Virus record (IMG/VR): IMGVR_UViG_3300035703_000264
Span: 1 to 34,553 of that record
DNA: 34,553 bases
Direction: 5' to 3' (one strand)
From: a virus
Shown here: positions 1 to 4,957 of the stretch, piece by piece
Layout: each line of letters begins with the position of its first letter
Numbering within the stretch: position 1 is the stretch's first letter
Translations under genes and position numbers: made by a program
The notes under the pieces: model-generated
Database searches by the model: none
Seen by the model: only the letters and a program-made list of their open reading frames with translations
What the model was told of the DNA's origin: nothing

Positions 1-256
1 TGTTTTTTGGATTGTTATCTTTGTGATGAACATCTGATAGATTGTGTGGATTAGGCAAATAAGTTTCTGCTACTAATCTATGCACAGATTTCTTTCTTTG
101 ATTATACAATCCCACTTGTATTCTCACCCTAGCATAACCTCTCTCATCTATACTTTCTTTTAGTTTGCGAGGTGATTTGTAGTTCTTTCCTGTACTATAA
201 ATGCTTCCATCTTTATCAACTAAAATGTTACTATAGAGTGGATGTTGTTTCATCAT
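1..256 (-). CDS. HNH homing-type endonuclease, N-terminal part (cut by window edge)
   Basis: This reverse-strand frame runs off the left edge; about 85 residues are visible. It begins MMKQHPLYSNILVDKDGSIYS, which fits the NUMOD4-like 'Y.vs..G.iyS' pattern. It continues through GYARVRIQ and VHRLVAETYLPNP to VHHKDNNPKN, the start of the HNH core (His-His-Lys-Asp...Asn-Pro-Lys-Asn) typical of phage HNH_3 endonucleases. Such enzymes nick or cut DNA and spread as free-standing mobile genes. The start at 256 was chosen because AGGTG lies four bases upstream on the reverse strand; the adjacent ATG at 253 is equally usable. It is the only gene read on the minus strand, as expected of an independently mobile insertion. 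Completeness of the nuclease domain cannot be judged here. Confidence 0.8.
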   Translation of the reverse strand, partial: MMKQHPLYSNILVDKDGSIYSTGKNYKSPRKLKESIDERGYARVRIQVGLYNQRKKSVHRLVAETYLPNPHNLSDVHHKDNNPKN

Positions 257-275
257 TAAGCACCTAACTTTGTAG

Positions 276-286
276 TATTTATTATA
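276..286 (-). promoter_or_regulatory. Late-type promoter for the HNH gene
   Basis: Read on the minus strand this is TATAATAAATA. It contains the T4-like cyanophage late motif NATAAATA and also an overlapping sigma70-like TATAAT. It lies about 20 bases upstream of the endonuclease start, so either class of polymerase could use it. Identified by motif only. Confidence 0.4.
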
Positions 287-312
287 GCACACTCACATTT
301 GATTAAATTAAC

Positions 313-343
313 TGGGCCCCTGAAAGTGTCACTATGATATGAG
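313..343 (+). promoter_or_regulatory. GGGCCC-18-TATRAR repeated element, copy 1
   Basis: First of three related elements, the others being at 2560 and 2820. TGGGCCC at 313-319 is followed by a shared AAAGTGT and, exactly 18 bases after GGGCCC, by TATGAG at 338-343. The geometry resembles a promoter with an unusual -35 box. If so, transcription would start near 350 and the downstream gene would begin at the ATG at 354 rather than 339, because the ATG at 339 lies inside the -10 box. The alternative is a conserved translational leader. Confidence 0.45.
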
Positions 344-641
344 CACTAACCAAATGACTGAAACCAAAACCTATCCCTACCTCAAATACATTCCACATCT
401 TGTTGCAATTCGGTTGATTGTTCTTAGTCCGTTTGCGATTGCACAAGCAACGGCAGAGTTTATTTCCAATTCTCTGGACAAAGTGTGTCATAAGATTGAT
501 AAGTTTCTTCCATCACCTTATATTGAAAAGCAAGTAGAATGGGATCAGTTGCCCAAACGAAATCAAGAAGCGATTGAGTATCTTGCAAAAAAGCGTGATA
601 CAACTAAAGAGCGAATCCTCATTCAAACTGTAAAACCCTGA
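339..641 (+). CDS. Conserved hypothetical small protein, first of a micro-ORF train
   Basis: This 100-residue protein has a hydrophobic stretch around residues 20-42 (PHLVAIRLIVLSPFAIAQAT), which could be a membrane segment or an amphipathic helix. A charged C-terminal half follows, ending near KKRDTTKERILIQTVKP. No family is recognised. It is first in a chain of seven small genes on one strand, and its TGA overlaps the next ATG by one base (TGATG). The longest frame is given; an in-frame ATG at 354 is plausible if the upstream element is a promoter. Confidence 0.6.
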   Translation: MSTNQMTETKTYPYLKYIPHLVAIRLIVLSPFAIAQATAEFISNSLDKVCHKIDKFLPSPYIEKQVEWDQLPKRNQEAIEYLAKKRDTTKERILIQTVKP

Positions 642-808
642 TGACTGATGAAGACAAAGTGTTTGCCCTAACTGAACTTCTTGGTGATGTGATTCACACT
701 CTTGAGATGAAACAGTATGACATCGAAAATGCACAGTTGTCTTATGAATGTGTGACTGATGCTGATAAGTTTCACCAAAAGATGATCGACATTCTTCATT
801 CAAACTAA
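641..808 (+). CDS. Hypothetical micro-protein (55 aa)
   Basis: This frame encodes 55 residues starting MTDEDKVFALTELLGDVIHT and ending MIDILHSN. It is acidic and predicted largely helical by eye. Its ATG overlaps the previous stop (TGATG) and its TAA overlaps the next ATG (TAATG), so translation is probably coupled. Function is not recognised. Support comes from the tight packing and from the frame remaining open exactly between its neighbours. Confidence 0.6.
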   Translation: MTDEDKVFALTELLGDVIHTLEMKQYDIENAQLSYECVTDADKFHQKMIDILHSN

Positions 809-957
809 TGCAAAAATCGTTCAAAAAGTTCATCTGGAAAGACTCAAGATCCAATCAAGTTAAAGTTATTCTTGCCAGGTCAGAATACTCAGCAAGGAAA
901 CAAAACTTCGGTAATCTTGCTGGTTATCTTTACTCTCACTCTGTTCCTCTTAACTGA
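808..957 (+). CDS. Hypothetical basic micro-protein (49 aa)
   Basis: This frame encodes 49 residues beginning MQKSFKKFIWKDSRSNQVKV and ending YSHSVPLN. Lys and Arg are abundant, so the protein is basic and might contact nucleic acid, which is a guess from composition only. The start overlaps the previous TAA by one base. The next gene begins three bases after its TGA. No family recognised. Confidence 0.55.
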   Translation: MQKSFKKFIWKDSRSNQVKVILARSEYSARKQNFGNLAGYLYSHSVPLN

Positions 958-959
958 CA

Positions 960-1136
960 ATGACTTACAAAGAACTACTCCAACAGTTACAACAACTCAC
1001 TGAAGATCAACTGAATCAAGATGTTTGTATCTTCGACAGTTATGGTGATGAGTATTATCAGGAAAGTGTGGAGATAGTATATTCCACTCAAGAATGTGAT
1101 ACTCTTGATTTAGACCATCCTATCATTCGTTTCTGA
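960..1136 (+). CDS. Hypothetical acidic micro-protein (58 aa)
   Basis: This frame encodes 58 residues. An N-terminal helix-like segment, MTYKELLQQLQQLTEDQLNQ, precedes a short Asp/Glu/Tyr-rich beta-like part containing DVCIFDSYGDEYY and ending DLDHPIIRF. The 'LxxLTxEQLxQDV' style start is familiar from small phage proteins of unknown role. It sits two bases after the previous gene, and its TGA overlaps the next ATG. The small-acidic-protein character could suit a host-takeover factor, but nothing in the sequence proves it. Confidence 0.6.
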   Translation: MTYKELLQQLQQLTEDQLNQDVCIFDSYGDEYYQESVEIVYSTQECDTLDLDHPIIRF

Positions 1137-1270
1137 TGTTCACGATTCGTTATTTCACTCCTTATCAACAACAATGGAGGACACAATCATTCTCTACATT
1201 AGATGAGGCAAATCGTATGATTGAGTTCTACATCTCTTGTGGAAGTCCTGCTGAATTAGTCAACAACTGA
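1136..1270 (+). CDS. Conserved cyanophage-type micro-protein (44 aa)
   Basis: This frame encodes 44 residues: MFTIRYFTPYQQQWRTQSFS, then an EANRMIEFYISCGSPAELV segment. The pattern 'RYF.p....W.t..F.s..eA..mI.fY..cGSPA.LV' resembles a small protein I recall from cyanophage genomes; its function is unknown. Its start overlaps the previous TGA (TGATG). Seven bases separate it from the next ATG. Confidence 0.6.
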   Translation: MFTIRYFTPYQQQWRTQSFSTLDEANRMIEFYISCGSPAELVNN

Positions 1271-1277
1271 AACACAC

Positions 1278-1412
1278 ATGATTGAAACACTGATCGCATC
1301 ACTTATTATTGGTCAATCTATCATCGGACCAAATCTTATACAGACTGAATATCTAACTGAATCGAATCAAGTTATTACTGTAGTAGAAAAGATTCAAGAG
1401 GTTTCTAACTGA
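1278..1412 (+). CDS. Hypothetical micro-protein with hydrophobic N-terminus (44 aa)
   Basis: This frame encodes 44 residues starting MIETLIASLIIGQSIIGPNL. The first 20 residues are strongly hydrophobic and could act as a membrane anchor. The remainder (QTEYLTESNQVITVVEKIQE) is polar. The next gene begins one base after its TGA. It is supported by packing between neighbours rather than by homology. Confidence 0.5.
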   Translation: MIETLIASLIIGQSIIGPNLIQTEYLTESNQVITVVEKIQEVSN

Positions 1413-1413
1413 A

Positions 1414-1605
1414 ATGACTGAACTTCAAAAGGATTCAATGATCGAAATCATCCTCGAACAGGTACAACAACAAATCTGTTATTTGGTCAGTCAAGATCTA
1501 ATTGAAGAGTCAATGGCATTGTATAAGGAATGGGAAGAACATTTCGATAATGATGTAACTGAAGTGGAGATTGTTACTGTTATCGACATGAAAGCAATTA
1601 ATTGA
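1414..1605 (+). CDS. Hypothetical acidic helical protein (63 aa), last of the train
   Basis: This frame encodes 63 residues. The segment IEIILEQVQQQICYLVSQDL and the following EESMALYKEWEEHF look helical, and the C-terminus is acidic and beta-prone (VTEVEIVTVIDMKAIN). It is the last gene before an intrinsic terminator about 100 bases downstream, so genes 339-1605 probably form one transcription unit. The family is not recognised. Confidence 0.6.
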   Translation: MTELQKDSMIEIILEQVQQQICYLVSQDLIEESMALYKEWEEHFDNDVTEVEIVTVIDMKAIN

Positions 1606-1706
1606 TTATGTAACAACTACTGAGGAAGGAGTTTGCCTCTATCAACAGTAAAAGTGACTCTGTAAAGTGAGAGATAATACCAATAAGTTAGGTGGTTGGA
1701 TTATAG

Positions 1707-1735
1707 GCAGGGGACTGGTTATCCCCTGCTTTTTT
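1707..1735 (+). terminator. Strong intrinsic terminator after the micro-ORF train
   Basis: A perfect 8-bp stem, GCAGGGGA (1707-1714) with TCCCCTGC (1722-1729), encloses a 7-base loop and is followed by TTTTTT (1730-1735). This is a canonical rho-independent terminator for the plus strand. Confidence 0.9.
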
Positions 1736-2063
1736 ATGTCTAAAATTACCAAAATAAGGTAAAAAAGTATTAAAAAGGTTTAAAAAAGCCTTTTTTAATT
1801 ATAGCTGAGAGATTGTTATGTGCGATACTTATTGTTATCAATGTGTGATAATAATACGGATTCGTATCAATTAAGACCTGCATTTATGTGTTTATAAATG
1901 TGCTGAGACCTGATACTTATGTGCCTTTTAATGTCTCTCTAGGTCGTTATCTTTGCCTGCAAGCTATCACACATCCGCACAAATGTCAAGCACCCCCTGA
2001 TCACAAAATCCACACAATACCTCAAAAAAACATAAGCACTCCTCATAAATACACTCAACCTCA
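1736..2063. other. Intergenic stretch with hairpins and a G-poor segment
   Basis: No convincing gene lies between the terminator and the promoter at 2064. AAAAAGG at 1772-1778 can pair with CCTTTTT near 1789-1795 as a weak second terminator. ATTGTTATCA (1831-1840) pairs with TGATAATAAT (1846-1855) with one G-U pair, and outer GATAC/GTATC segments at 1824 and 1864 could extend it. CATTTAT/ATAAATG around 1880-1900 forms another hairpin. From about 1970 to 2070 the plus strand is very poor in G and rich in C and A, so it would stay unstructured. A small RNA or a regulatory or replication site is possible. Confidence 0.4.
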
Positions 2064-2092
2064 TTGACATAAACCTCAGAGCATCTTATAGT
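2064..2092 (+). promoter_or_regulatory. Sigma70-type (early) promoter
   Basis: A consensus TTGACA (2064-2069) is followed after exactly 17 bases by TATAGT (2087-2092, five of six matches to TATAAT). The predicted start near 2099 leaves a short leader with AGGAG at 2108-2112, ahead of the ATG at 2120. It is the best host-type promoter in the window and likely drives the second set of small genes early in infection. Confidence 0.75.
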
Positions 2093-2119
2093 AGTCCTAT
2101 ACACATCAGGAGCACACTT

Positions 2120-2293
2120 ATGTCAGTTGCATATCGCCAGGCACAGAAGGTTAAGTATCGTGTGACCTTAGAGCTAGAAGTATTTGAAGACATGAATCCA
2201 CACCAGATTCAGTGGGACAGAGTACTCGACCTCGAACCTGCTGAGAACTGTGAGGCATATGTAGAGGACTTAAGTACACCTGACCGCTGGTAA
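2120..2293 (+). CDS. Conserved cyanophage-type small acidic protein (57 aa)
   Basis: This frame encodes 57 residues, MSVAYRQAQKVKYRVTLELE then VFEDMNPHQIQWDRVLDLEP and ending LSTPDRW. The 'V.LEVFeDmNPH.i.Wd.vL.LE' pattern matches a small early protein I recall from cyanomyoviruses; its role is unknown. The start is supported by AGGAG eight bases upstream and by the strong promoter at 2064. It is probably expressed early. Confidence 0.7.
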   Translation: MSVAYRQAQKVKYRVTLELEVFEDMNPHQIQWDRVLDLEPAENCEAYVEDLSTPDRW

Positions 2294-2323
2294 TTTGTAC
2301 CATTTTATACCAAATAAGGCAGT

Positions 2324-2378
2324 ATAGTTTTGTTAACATAATACGCTAAATATCCAGGAGTTATGTTAACAAAACTAT
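2324..2378. repeat. Perfect 18-bp inverted repeat overlapping translation signals
   Basis: The left arm ATAGTTTTGTTAACATAA (2324-2341) is the exact reverse complement of 2361-2378. The arms are separated by a 19-base spacer that ends in CAGGAG. Each arm contains the palindrome GTTAAC. There is no T tract after it, so it is not a standard terminator. The ribosome-binding sequence sits at the loop end, and a start codon (2363) and the next gene's start (2377) sit in the right arm, suggesting RNA-level control or a dimeric protein operator. Confidence 0.85.
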
Positions 2379-2380
2379 GA
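2363..2380 (+). CDS. Possible leader minicistron (5 aa, MLTKL)
   Basis: ATG TTA ACA AAA CTA TGA follows an AGGAG at 2356-2360 by two bases. Its TGA overlaps the ATG of the next frame (ATGA at 2377-2380). The whole minicistron lies in the right arm of the 18-bp inverted repeat. Such a layout could allow reinitiation control of the next gene. It is very short and may be chance; the spacing to AGGAG is also tighter than usual. Confidence 0.25.
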   Translation: MLTKL

Positions 2381-2556
2381 GACCGCTAAAGTATAAGAAT
2401 CTAGGCGAAATGAGTATTATCAGAGTGCCACAGCTAGTCATCAGTATCCTACCACAACTGCAAGAGGTTATGCAACAGTTAGAGGAGAACGATCGTGACA
2501 GTGTGGAGGCAATATCTACAGTCCTTAGTAACATTCAAGAGACTGTAAGTAACTGA
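2377..2556 (+). CDS. Hypothetical helical micro-protein (59 aa)
   Basis: This frame encodes 59 residues beginning MRPLKYKNLGEMSIIRVPQL. The region LVISILPQLQEVMQQLEEND and the C-terminus AISTVLSNIQETVSN look helical, with heptad-like leucines. The ATG at 2377 has no ribosome-binding site of its own and would depend on coupling with the leader. An internal ATG at 2410, preceded by AGGCG, would give a 48-residue product and is a serious alternative. No family recognised. Confidence 0.5.
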   Translation: MRPLKYKNLGEMSIIRVPQLVISILPQLQEVMQQLEENDRDSVEAISTVLSNIQETVSN

Positions 2557-2559
2557 TAT

Positions 2560-2590
2560 TGGGCCCCTTAAAGTGTATCAGTAGTATAAG
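2560..2590 (+). promoter_or_regulatory. GGGCCC-18-TATRAR repeated element, copy 2
   Basis: GGGCCC (2561-2566), the shared AAAGTGT, and TATAAG (2585-2590) are spaced exactly as in the other copies. Here the ATG seen in copies 1 and 3 is ATA, so the element cannot supply a start codon. The downstream gene starts at 2609, about 12 bases after a predicted transcription start. This supports a promoter reading over a translational one. Confidence 0.5.
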
Positions 2591-2608
2591 CACAGCACTC
2601 AAACATTC

Positions 2609-2812
2609 ATGAGTTCCGCACTGCAACTGATTGATCTGATTGATACACTTAAGGCAGAAGGTTTAAGTCCTAAAGTAACAGTCTTGCCTTCTGCAGTAGG
2701 TTATACTCGCAAGTCAGCTTTAGGAGTCAAGATGAGAGCATCGCGTCGTCGTAGTGGTAACACTCAGATGCAGGATTGCAACAAGTTCTATCACTCTTCT
2801 GGCCACAACTGA
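2609..2812 (+). CDS. Hypothetical basic small protein (67 aa)
   Basis: This frame encodes 67 residues. A helical N-terminus (SALQLIDLIDTLKAEGLSPK) precedes a basic segment, KMRASRRRSGNTQM, and a C-terminus NKFYHSSGHN. The Arg-rich stretch could bind nucleic acid, which is only a compositional inference. It begins downstream of element copy 2 and is followed within a few bases by copy 3, so it may have its own promoter. Confidence 0.55.
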   Translation: MSSALQLIDLIDTLKAEGLSPKVTVLPSAVGYTRKSALGVKMRASRRRSGNTQMQDCNKFYHSSGHN

Positions 2813-2819
2813 TAACAAC

Positions 2820-2850
2820 TGGGCCCTTCAAAGTGTACCAGTAGTATGAA
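2820..2850 (+). promoter_or_regulatory. GGGCCC-18-TATRAR repeated element, copy 3
   Basis: GGGCCC (2821-2826), the shared AAAGTGT and TATGAA (2845-2850) keep the 18-base spacing. An AACTGATA sequence precedes copies 2 and 3. If this is a promoter, transcription begins near 2857 and the following gene would start at the ATG at 2867. Confidence 0.5.
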
Positions 2851-3115
2851 CACCACTCTTCAAACCATGAGCACCACTTACCAGACCAACATCGCTGACC
2901 AAACCTATAACGGTTGGACGAATTATGAGACCTGGAATGTGTCACTCTGGATTCAGAATGATGAAGGTCTATATGATATCGCCCGTCGTTGTGATGATTA
3001 CTCTGACTTCGTAGATTCCATCGAAGGACTTATCTCTAAGACGCCTGACGGAGTATCATTTACCAGTGATATGTTGAACTTCCACGAACTCAACGACATG
3101 ATCGAAGATCTCTGA
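2846..3115 (+). CDS. Conserved 'GWTNYETWNV' small protein (89 aa)
   Basis: The protein has a Thr-rich N-terminus and then YNGWTNYETWNVSLWIQNDE (about residues 21-40). This motif recurs in small proteins of phages and plasmids, including cyanophages; the function is not established. The C-terminal half, from DIARRCDDYSDFVDSIEGLI to NDMIEDL, is acidic. The longest frame is given, although the ATG at 2846 lies in the TATGAA box of element copy 3. The ATG at 2867 would give an 82-residue product that keeps the whole motif. Confidence 0.75.
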   Translation: MNTTLQTMSTTYQTNIADQTYNGWTNYETWNVSLWIQNDEGLYDIARRCDDYSDFVDSIEGLISKTPDGVSFTSDMLNFHELNDMIEDL

Positions 3116-3155
3116 TCTCGTCATCACTTAAGTCCACACAGTTACTAACACTCTC

Positions 3156-3317
3156 ATGACTCAATCACGCACCGTCACCTTCACTAACGTTCAGGACAAA
3201 GTAGAGCGTACTGTAGAGTTTCCTAGTTATCAGTCTGCCTATCAATTCGTCACCACTTTGCATATCGCTGGTGTGGATGCAGTGATTAACCTTCTTCCTG
3301 AAGATATCGCTGCCTGA
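3156..3317 (+). CDS. Hypothetical small protein (53 aa)
   Basis: This frame encodes 53 residues: a beta-like start (MTQSRTVTFTNVQDKVERTV), then EFPSYQSAYQFVTTLHIAGV and a C-terminus NLLPEDIAA. It follows the GWTNYETW gene by 40 bases. Its leader contains CACACAGTTA (3135-3144), which recurs as CACACAGTTC before the next gene. No family recognised. Confidence 0.55.
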   Translation: MTQSRTVTFTNVQDKVERTVEFPSYQSAYQFVTTLHIAGVDAVINLLPEDIAA

Positions 3318-3385
3318 TATACCTTACTCCTGTCGCATGAGTATAAACTAGGCACACACAGTTCACAACACTTTTCTTCTTTATT

Positions 3386-3526
3386 ATGTCCAAGCAAGTT
3401 CTCATCTCTCTGCTGGCTCAAGGTAACACTGGTGCTGAGATTCTTTCGATTCTTGATGCACTGACCAGTGAGCAATCTTCGGAAGGTGCTTATAACGAAC
3501 CAACCGCAGATGTGATCGAGTTCTGA
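3386..3526 (+). CDS. Conserved small protein (46 aa), 'QGNTGAEIL' type
   Basis: This frame encodes 46 residues: MSKQVLISLLAQGNTGAEIL, then SILDALTSEQ and the C-terminus PTADVIEF. The pattern 'LL.QGNTG.EIL.iLD....' with a final 'PTAD.IEF' matches tiny proteins I recall from marine cyanophages and picocyanobacteria; their role is unknown. A -10-like TATAAA at 3342-3347 lies upstream, without a clear -35. Confidence 0.65.
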   Translation: MSKQVLISLLAQGNTGAEILSILDALTSEQSSEGAYNEPTADVIEF

Positions 3527-3745
3527 TGTCGTAGACAGAGCGTTAGCGATACTAACTGTGTGTGCCCTGGTTGACACTGGGGCACGCATATGTTAGACTT
3601 TATGCGTGTCGTATTCGGCAGTGTTTTTGGGCGCGTTGTTTATATCGTCGCGCTGCGATGCGTATATAAAATCGATAACTACCTTAACCTACAGAGGTGA
3701 CAAATCGACCAAGCTATATCAATCTCATAAAAAATTTCCGGAAGT
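3527..3745. other. Intergenic region with a GC-rich structured core
   Basis: No gene is seen here. TGTGTGCCC near 3560 can pair with GGGCACGCA near 3580-3588 (one G-U pair). TTGACA at 3571-3576 followed after 17 bases by TAGACT (3594-3599) is a possible weak promoter. Farther on, GCGCG/CGCGC and TTTATAT/ATATAAA pairings around 3632-3670 could form nested hairpins in an unusually GC-rich patch. The region marks the change from the higher-GC small genes to the AT-rich remainder. Confidence 0.4.
3729..3742 (+). repeat. AAAAAATTTCCGGA leader repeat, copy 1
   Basis: The 14-base AAAAAATTTCCGGA lies immediately before the ATG at 3746 and recurs exactly at 3915-3928 before the next gene. The CCGGAAG part here may double as a ribosome-binding site. 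Two copies in front of adjacent genes suggest a shared leader or recombination seam. Confidence 0.6.
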
Positions 3746-3904
3746 ATGAAAGCACTTAAAAATCGCCGCCGAGGACCATACTGGAATTTTTGGAGAGTGA
3801 TACTTGCAGGTTGGATAATCAGGTATCCAAAGACAATGAGTAGAGTGATACTACTACCTCTTGGATTTTTGATTATACTGATATATAATGCAATAGTAAA
3901 ATAA
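3746..3904 (+). CDS. Small membrane protein (52 aa)
   Basis: This frame encodes 52 residues. A basic N-terminus, MKALKNRRRG, is followed by an aromatic/hydrophobic stretch (PYWNFWRVILAGWIIRYP) and a clear membrane segment, VILLPLGFLIILIYNAIV, near residues 34-51. The positive-inside rule predicts a cytoplasmic N-terminus. The start is supported by GGAAG three bases upstream. Function unknown; small membrane proteins of this kind could act at the host envelope, but that is speculation. Confidence 0.6.
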   Translation: MKALKNRRRGPYWNFWRVILAGWIIRYPKTMSRVILLPLGFLIILIYNAIVK

Positions 3905-3914
3905 GATTTACTAA

Positions 3915-3928
3915 AAAAAATTTCCGGA
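3915..3928 (+). repeat. AAAAAATTTCCGGA leader repeat, copy 2
   Basis: Exact second copy of the 14-base sequence found at 3729-3742, eleven bases before the ATG at 3940. It is preceded by two further A residues. Confidence 0.6.
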
Positions 3929-3939
3929 TATATTTTCAC

Positions 3940-4131
3940 ATGGAAAAGGTTTATCACATCTATGCAAAGGATAGATGTTTATTTCATTCAGTAAAAGAAG
4001 AAGAATTCAAAACAACTTGGAACACACTCAACAATATGGTTGGTCTTATGAGGACTGACTATAGTGTTGAGGATTTGTCTTATGAAGAATTAACCGTGAA
4101 TAAGGATACTATTTTAAACTCTTCACATTAA
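3940..4131 (+). CDS. Conserved cyanophage-type small protein (63 aa)
   Basis: This frame encodes 63 residues: MEKVYHIYAKDRCLFHSVKE, then EEFKTTWNTLNNMVGLMRTD and YSVEDLSYEELTV. The pattern 'vYHiYAKdrCL.H...EEeF..TWntL..MVGLm.T.Ys.EDLSYE' matches a small conserved protein I recall from cyanomyoviruses; its function is unknown. It is preceded by copy 2 of the AAAAAATTTCCGGA repeat. Confidence 0.75.
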   Translation: MEKVYHIYAKDRCLFHSVKEEEFKTTWNTLNNMVGLMRTDYSVEDLSYEELTVNKDTILNSSH

Positions 4132-4132
4132 T

Positions 4133-4162
4133 TTGACAAAGGCATATATACACTGTTAAAAT
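4133..4162 (+). promoter_or_regulatory. Sigma70-type promoter before the glycosyltransferase
   Basis: TTGACA (4133-4138) is followed after 18 bases by TAAAAT (4157-4162, five of six matches). Transcription from about 4169 would leave a short leader with GAAGG ahead of the ATG at 4187. A second TTGACA at 4163 has no matching -10 box. Confidence 0.5.
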
Positions 4163-4186
4163 TGACATTGAAGGTTTATTTCTCTT

Positions 4187-4957
4187 ATGGCAAAAGGATT
4201 CACTGTTAAAGCTTCTGCTCCTACAAAGAAGGCAGAAGCAGAATGGGATTATGATGCGATTAAAGAACGCATGAAAGGAAAGACAATTGTATTTTGTCTT
4301 CCTGGTCGTGGGTGTTCTTTTATTTTCTTGAAGAACTTTGTACAACTGTGCTTTGATATGGTACAGAATGGTATGAGTATTCAAATTAGTCAAGATTATT
4401 CATCAATGGTTAACTTTGCTCGTTGTAAAGTACTTGGAGCAAATGTGCTACGTGGACCAAAGCAAGTACCTTGGGATGGAAAACTTCAATATGATTATCA
4501 ACTTTGGATTGATAGTGATATTGTTTTTACCACAGAAAAGTTCTGGCAACTGTGTGATGTTGCATTTCCTGCAGAAGGTGAGGAGCGTCCTATTAGTGCT
4601 GGATGGTATGCAACTGAAGATGGTCACACAACCTCAGTAGCACACTGGTTGGAAGAAGATGATTTCCGTAAGAATGGTGGAGTTATGAACCACGAAACTG
4701 TGGAATCTATTCAGAAGCGTCGTAAGCCATTCACTGTAGACTACACAGGTTTTGGATGGGTACTCATTAAAAAGGGTGTCTTTGAGAATCTTGACTATCC
4801 TTGGTTTGCACCGAAGATGCAAGTCTTTGAATCTGGTGCAGTTCAGGATATGTGTGGAGAGGATGTATCATTCTGTCTTGATGCTATTGAACAAGGTTAT
4901 CAGATCTGGTGTGATCCTCGTATTCGTGTGGGACATGAAAAAACTCGCATAATCTAA
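4187..4957 (+). CDS. GT-A-fold glycosyltransferase-like protein
   Basis: This 256-residue protein has a beta strand after a charged N-terminus (GKTIVFCLPGRGCS, about 31-44), then a SMVNFARCKVLGAN helix. LWIDSDIVF follows, with a DxD-type motif at Asp109-Ser110-Asp111. Near the C-terminus, GEDVSFCLDAIEQGYQIWCD places Glu225-Asp226 where GT-A enzymes keep an acidic catalytic pair, and it ends RIRVGHEKT. The layout suggests a nucleotide-sugar-dependent transferase using a metal bound by the DxD motif. The acceptor could be phage DNA, a virion protein or host polysaccharide; the sequence does not say which. The next gene starts on its stop codon (TAATG). Confidence 0.7.
   Translation: MAKGFTVKASAPTKKAEAEWDYDAIKERMKGKTIVFCLPGRGCSFIFLKNFVQLCFDMVQNGMSIQISQDYSSMVNFARCKVLGANVLRGPKQVPWDGKLQYDYQLWIDSDIVFTTEKFWQLCDVAFPAEGEERPISAGWYATEDGHTTSVAHWLEEDDFRKNGGVMNHETVESIQKRRKPFTVDYTGFGWVLIKKGVFENLDYPWFAPKMQVFESGAVQDMCGEDVSFCLDAIEQGYQIWCDPRIRVGHEKTRII

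Noticed and set aside
1818-1874. 18-codon Cys-rich ORF (MCDTYCYQCVIIIRIRIN)
   Set aside because: It lies on top of a hairpin, has no ribosome-binding site and is too short to support without conservation.
1606-3745. tRNA genes in the early/intergenic regions
   Set aside because: I looked for T-loop GTTCGANTC-type sequences with a matching acceptor stem and found none.
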